Positions 61,120 to 64,000 of a stretch of DNA of 64,000 nucleotides are shown one piece after another. How positions within the stretch are numbered: position 1 is the first letter of the stretch; each line of letters starts with the position of its first letter. Both the position numbers and the translations under genes were made by a program. Under the pieces are notes generated by a model. It had not been told where the DNA came from. It did not search any database and saw only the letters and a list, made by a program, of their open reading frames with translations. The stretch spans positions 1,811,953-1,875,952 of the forward strand of contig NZ_KZ984051.1 of the NCBI RefSeq assembly GCF_003569805.1, read 5' to 3'. The DNA comes from Microbacterium halotolerans (GTDB taxonomy: Bacteria > Actinomycetota > Actinomycetes > Actinomycetales > Microbacteriaceae).

Positions 61120-61629
61120 TCAGCGCGCCGCCTCTGTCCCTGTGATAGTCGCAACGTAGGCGGCCAAGTTGCCCAGCGTCTGCCGGCCTCCTTCGATCGC
61201 GCCGAACTTCTCGATGGCTTCGTCGCGCAGTTCCTTCGTGGGGAACACCGTGCGCATCTCGATCAGCGTCGCCTCTCCGTCAGTCTCGAAGGTGAGAACC
61301 GACTCGAAGGCGTTGGGGTCGCCGCGGTACTCTCCGTGCAGCATGGCGATCCGCATGGGCGGGGTGAGCTCGGTCCAGGTGATCCACTCCGGATAGTCCG
61401 TCCCGTCCGGCCCGTGCATCACGAAGTCCCATACTCCGTCGACGCGGAACTCGAAGGACCGGGTTGTCGTGGTGAAGCCTTCCGGCCCCCACCACTGTGA
61501 GAGGTGCCGCACCTTTGTGAATGCTTCGAACACGAGGTCGCGCGGGGCATCGATTGATCTTGAGATCACGATCTCCTGATCTGACGTCGCGGACTGCGAT
61601 GGCGCTTCCCATCCGGATGAATCCTTCAT
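61120..61629 (-). CDS. SRPBCC (AHSA1-like) domain protein
   Basis: A 169-aa protein of the START/AHSA1 fold: IVISRSIDAPRDLVFEAFTK, LSQWWGPEGFTTTTRSFEF, the central strands and the C-terminal helix RDEAIEKFGAIEGGRQTLGN. The cavity binds hydrophobic ligands in this superfamily, but none is known here. The ATG is directly beside the TAG of the ArsR gene, with no spacing, so the two are translationally linked. ArsR-SRPBCC pairs are widespread in bacteria. Confidence 0.87.
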   Translation of the reverse strand: MKDSSGWEAPSQSATSDQEIVISRSIDAPRDLVFEAFTKVRHLSQWWGPEGFTTTTRSFEFRVDGVWDFVMHGPDGTDYPEWITWTELTPPMRIAMLHGEYRGDPNAFESVLTFETDGEATLIEMRTVFPTKELRDEAIEKFGAIEGGRQTLGNLAAYVATITGTEAAR

Positions 61630-61959
61630 CTAATCCTCCTTGAGTTCCTGCACGTAGGCGTCCAAGCGGTCGAAGCTCTCGCTCCAGAACCGCTCGAACC
61701 CACCGGTCCATTCATGAACTGCCCGCAGCCCATGGGCATCGAGGCAGTAGAGGCGCTGCTTGCCCGCTCTGCGGTCACGCACCAGCCCGACCTCCCGAAG
61801 CACACGCAGGTGCTTGGACACCCCCGGTTGCGGCATCCCCAGTTCGTGGGACAGCTCGGTCACCGGCAGCTCGCGCGCCCGCAGCAGCATCAGCATCTCT
61901 CGGCGCCGCGGTTCGGCGATGGCGTTGAAGACATCCGATGTCGTCGCTGCTCGTGCCAT
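61630..61959 (-). CDS. ArsR family transcriptional regulator
   Basis: A 109-aa winged-helix repressor: DVFNAIAEPRRREMLMLLRA, the recognition region LSHELGMPQPGVSKHLRVLR and the wing VRDRRAGKQRLYCL. No CxC metal motif is present, so it is not a classical arsenic sensor. Two in-frame ATGs exist (61971, 61959) and neither has a good binding site; the upstream one lies in the operator-like repeat. It leads a two-gene operon with the SRPBCC gene. Confidence 0.87.
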   Translation of the reverse strand: MARAATTSDVFNAIAEPRRREMLMLLRARELPVTELSHELGMPQPGVSKHLRVLREVGLVRDRRAGKQRLYCLDAHGLRAVHEWTGGFERFWSESFDRLDAYVQELKED

Positions 61960-61968
61960 GCTAACGAT

Positions 61969-61988
61969 CATATTCCCATATGGATATG
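61969..61988. promoter_or_regulatory. Operator-like inverted repeat before arsR
   Basis: CATATTCCCATATGGATATG has perfect CATAT/ATATG ends around a partly symmetrical centre and is AT-rich. It is the likely autoregulatory site of the ArsR protein. Confidence 0.45.
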
Positions 61989-62169
61989 TGTCAAGCGGAT
62001 TCGCCGTCAGGCGCGTCGAATGCGAGTGGCTCTTCAGGGCGTGCGCGGTTCATGGTGCCCTCCAGCGGCAGCGGCAGGCGACCAACCAGCTCCTGCGTCT
62101 GATTCGGTGAGTGGGTGGGTCAGCTCACCCAGTCGCTGCTTGTCGATCGAGTCGGGGCGGTCGCGCCGG

Positions 62170-63042
62170 TCAGTGCGCGAGTGCGGCGTAGTAGTCGGCG
62201 AGGGTGTGCGTGCCGTGGGGCTCACCGACGGAATCGGTCTGCATCCCGTCGAGGAAGAACCGCGTCAGCGATCCGGCACGGGGGCTGATCCGGTCGGCTG
62301 TCCACACCGCCGCGGACGCCAGCGGGGCTGGAACACGCGTGTATCGCGGCTTCTTGCCCGCTGCCTCGAATGCGATCCGCACGATGTCTCGATAGGTGAG
62401 CGCCTCAGGGCCGCCGACGTCCCAGGAGCCTGCGCCGCTGCCGAGGCGGGTCGCGCAGAAATCGGCGAGGTCGGCTCCGTGAATGGGGGAGAGGCGCACG
62501 CTGCCGTCGCCCAGGCCGAACGCCACTCCGCGTCGCGCGAGATCGTAGATCTCAGTGAGGTCGGAGAAGTATCCAGACGGGTTGACGATCTGCGCCGCGA
62601 CGCGCGATCGGCTCAGCGCTTCGATGAAGGCGTGCTTGGCGCGACTGACGGCGGATGAGCCGGTGGCCGCGTTCATGACGCCGACATAGAGGAACGAAGC
62701 GACATCCATCTGCTCCGCGAGCTCCAGGTAGCGCAGGTTCAGCAGAAAATCGATCGCCCAGGGGTCTGCTTTCTGCCGCGTCACTCCGAGCGCGGAGACC
62801 ACGTGATCCACGCCGGCCATGATGTCGGGGCGGAGATCGGCCGCGCCATCGGGCGCGATCACCCATTCGTCGACGAGCTCGGTCAGCGCAGGAGCCCCGT
62901 AGGCGCCCGGCGCTGACGCGCGGGCCTTGTCTCGCACGACCGCGCGCACAATGAAGCCCTCGTCGTGCAGACGGGCGATGATGTGGCGACCGACATAGCC
63001 GGTTGCTCCAGCGACGAGAACGCGTTTGCCGACATCGTTCAT
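62170..63042 (-). CDS. NAD(P)H-binding / epimerase-like protein
   Basis: A 290-aa atypical SDR. The cofactor motif is RVLVAGATGYVGRHIIARL at residue 7; further segments are VDHVVSALGV, SFLYVGVMNA, IVNPSGYFSDLTEI and LTYRDIVRIAFEAAGKKPRY, close to NmrA-type and complex-I assembly-like reductases. The function is unknown. AAGGAG lies 5 nt before the ATG (minus strand). It is 43 bp downstream of the tetR gene and probably in its operon. The 180-bp gap toward the ArsR gene holds no gene. Confidence 0.85.
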   Translation of the reverse strand: MNDVGKRVLVAGATGYVGRHIIARLHDEGFIVRAVVRDKARASAPGAYGAPALTELVDEWVIAPDGAADLRPDIMAGVDHVVSALGVTRQKADPWAIDFLLNLRYLELAEQMDVASFLYVGVMNAATGSSAVSRAKHAFIEALSRSRVAAQIVNPSGYFSDLTEIYDLARRGVAFGLGDGSVRLSPIHGADLADFCATRLGSGAGSWDVGGPEALTYRDIVRIAFEAAGKKPRYTRVPAPLASAAVWTADRISPRAGSLTRFFLDGMQTDSVGEPHGTHTLADYYAALAH

Positions 63043-63085
63043 GGTGTGCTCCTTCTGTGAGTCGGGCGCCCATCGGCGCGACCTC

Positions 63086-63706
63086 TTATGCGGCGGGGGA
63101 ACTCAGGGTCCCTCGATCATCTGCGCTGACCCATGCGCGCAATGCGGTGACGGCCTCAGCCAGCGGTGCGCTCTCGTCCAACGCCCGATGAAGCAGGAAC
63201 CCGTCGAGCAGGGCCGCGGCGAGTGCGGCGACTCCCTTGCGTCGCTCCTGCGACCACTGCGGCCGCTGTGCTCCGACCCAGCCTGTGATGGCGTCGCGCG
63301 CACCGGACAGGTTCTTCTGGAAGGCGGCTCCCAACTGCGAGTCGTGGCCCGCCCCGGCGACGAGCTCCGCTGCGAGCCTGACGCGCTGATCGTCTGAGGC
63401 CAGCTCTGTGATGCCGACGTGCACCGCGCTGATCGCCTCGTCGAAGTCGGCGGAGTTCAGAAGCATGCCGACGAGCGGCCCGACCGCTCTCTCGGCGGCA
63501 CGTTCCGCGAGAGCCATGCGCAGTCCGGACAGACCACCGAAGTGATAGTGGACGAGCCCCGCGTTCGACGCGCTGCGAGCAGCCACGGCACGCGTCGTCA
63601 CGGCACTCCAGCCGCCTTCGACGAGCAATTCGATGCCGGCGTCGATGAGACTCTCTCGCGTGCGTTGTCCACGAGGCGATTTTGCTCGATCGCCTAAATT
63701 AGTCAT
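63086..63706 (-). CDS. TetR/AcrR family transcriptional regulator
   Basis: A 206-aa regulator with the TetR helix-turn-helix (GQRTRESLIDAGIELLVEGG and ARSASNAGLVHYHFGGLSGL) and a helical ligand domain. The ATG at 63706 lies inside the palindrome TTAGTCATACGACTAA, so the protein probably represses its own leaderless transcript and with it the downstream NAD-binding protein. Confidence 0.87.
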   Translation of the reverse strand: MTNLGDRAKSPRGQRTRESLIDAGIELLVEGGWSAVTTRAVAARSASNAGLVHYHFGGLSGLRMALAERAAERAVGPLVGMLLNSADFDEAISAVHVGITELASDDQRVRLAAELVAGAGHDSQLGAAFQKNLSGARDAITGWVGAQRPQWSQERRKGVAALAAALLDGFLLHRALDESAPLAEAVTALRAWVSADDRGTLSSPAA

Positions 63707-63714
63707 ACGACTAA
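63699..63714. promoter_or_regulatory. TetR operator over the tetR start codon
   Basis: TTAGTCATACGACTAA is palindromic at 14 of 16 positions and includes the ATG of tetR (63704-63706). Such overlap is expected for an autorepressed leaderless gene. Confidence 0.55.
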
Positions 63715-63789
63715 CTTAGCGCATGTCGCGACCGCGTGGGACCTGCTTTCGCCGACCTCCGGAACGGCCTCGCATGACATGATCTGACA

Positions 63790-64000
63790 GTGGCTTCGAG
63801 TCAGACCCTCAGCGATGCGGATCGGCGGACCATCGCGCGGTGGGCGGCTGATTGCGCCGAACGCGTGCTCGTGCTGTTCGAGGCCGAGCCGATAGCCGAG
63901 GAGCAGGTGCGCGATGCGGTCGCACGTGCGCGCGCATACGGCAATGGGCAGAGCACAGCCGCGGATGAGATCGGCAAGCGTCTCGTCGCGGTAAAGGCTG
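63790..64000 (+). CDS. Putative immunity-like protein (Imm-5-like), partial, runs off right edge
   Basis: The first 70 residues read MASSQTLSDADRRTIARWAA, DCAERVLVLFEAEP and AVARARAYGNG. This DxRxLAxWAADCAERVLPLFE pattern matches proteins annotated as putative immunity proteins, which are helical. The start is a GTG. No matching toxin gene is visible before the window ends, so the role is open. Confidence 0.55.
   Translation, partial: MASSQTLSDADRRTIARWAADCAERVLVLFEAEPIAEEQVRDAVARARAYGNGQSTAADEIGKRLVAVKA

Noticed and set aside
1..64000. CRISPR arrays, tRNA or rRNA genes, insertion sequences
   Set aside because: No regularly spaced short repeats, no cloverleaf-like sequence at gene ends (including ychF), no rRNA motifs and no transposase were found by reading.

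Overview
The window reads as chromosomal DNA of a high-GC actinobacterium, most likely Microbacterium or a close relative in the Microbacteriaceae. The evidence is GC-rich codon use, GTG starts, many ATGA-type start/stop overlaps, DUF4245, DUF4307 and DUF6264 proteins, an LAxTG-type sorting signal, and a trhA / Z-prenyl transferase pair arranged as in mycobacteria. I found no rRNA, tRNA or CRISPR.

The first 24.8 kb is ordinary core genome: a methionine ABC importer (metQ-metN), a YcaQ-type DNA glycosylase, an AI-2E-family permease with threonine ammonia-lyase, a SulP transporter facing a MerR regulator, greA, trhA, a Z-prenyl transferase, phoH, a minus-strand xseA-xseB-DUF4245-carbonic anhydrase-fumC operon, ispH, class II aldolase facing glpX, rmuC, a DEDDh exonuclease and ychF. 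Perfect hairpins separate most convergent pairs.

From 24.75 to 31.53 kb lies an insertion in the 3' end of ychF. The last codons of ychF occur three times, at 24748-24780, 28753-28785 and 31494-31526. The left copy ends the present ychF with AT-leaning codons and TAA. The right copy looks like the displaced native GC-rich end. The middle copy divides the insert into two modules. Module 1 holds one gene: a 1203-aa protein with an N-terminal Mrr-like PD-(D/E)xK nuclease motif, a P-loop NTPase and a long helical C-terminus, resembling STAND-type anti-phage proteins. Module 2 holds a TetR regulator, a divergent SDR under a palindromic operator, and a second SDR broken by a frameshift and cut off at the right repeat. 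No integrase is present. This is the most unusual locus in the window.

From 31.5 to 44.3 kb is an accessory region rich in small regulators (TetR, PaaX, two MerR), each beside one or two enzymes or membrane proteins, with remnants: a FitA-like antitoxin, an EamA transporter tail, and frameshifted small proteins near ctaG. Several operators are legible. Two near-identical MerR-type promoters bracket the CPBP-MerR pair, and a 19-bp-spacer promoter lies between an alpha/beta hydrolase and its MerR regulator.

From 44.5 to 53.3 kb is a surface module: a 2112-aa secreted protein with seven repeats of about 150 aa and an LAITG anchor, then a LuxR-type regulator and a small polytopic membrane protein upstream on the same strand. 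The last 10 kb is again regulator-plus-enzyme pairs: a racemase, a YCII protein, TetR/NmrA-like, VOC/WYL, an alpha/beta hydrolase/BTAD regulator, ArsR/SRPBCC, TetR/NAD-binding, and a partial immunity-like gene at the right edge.
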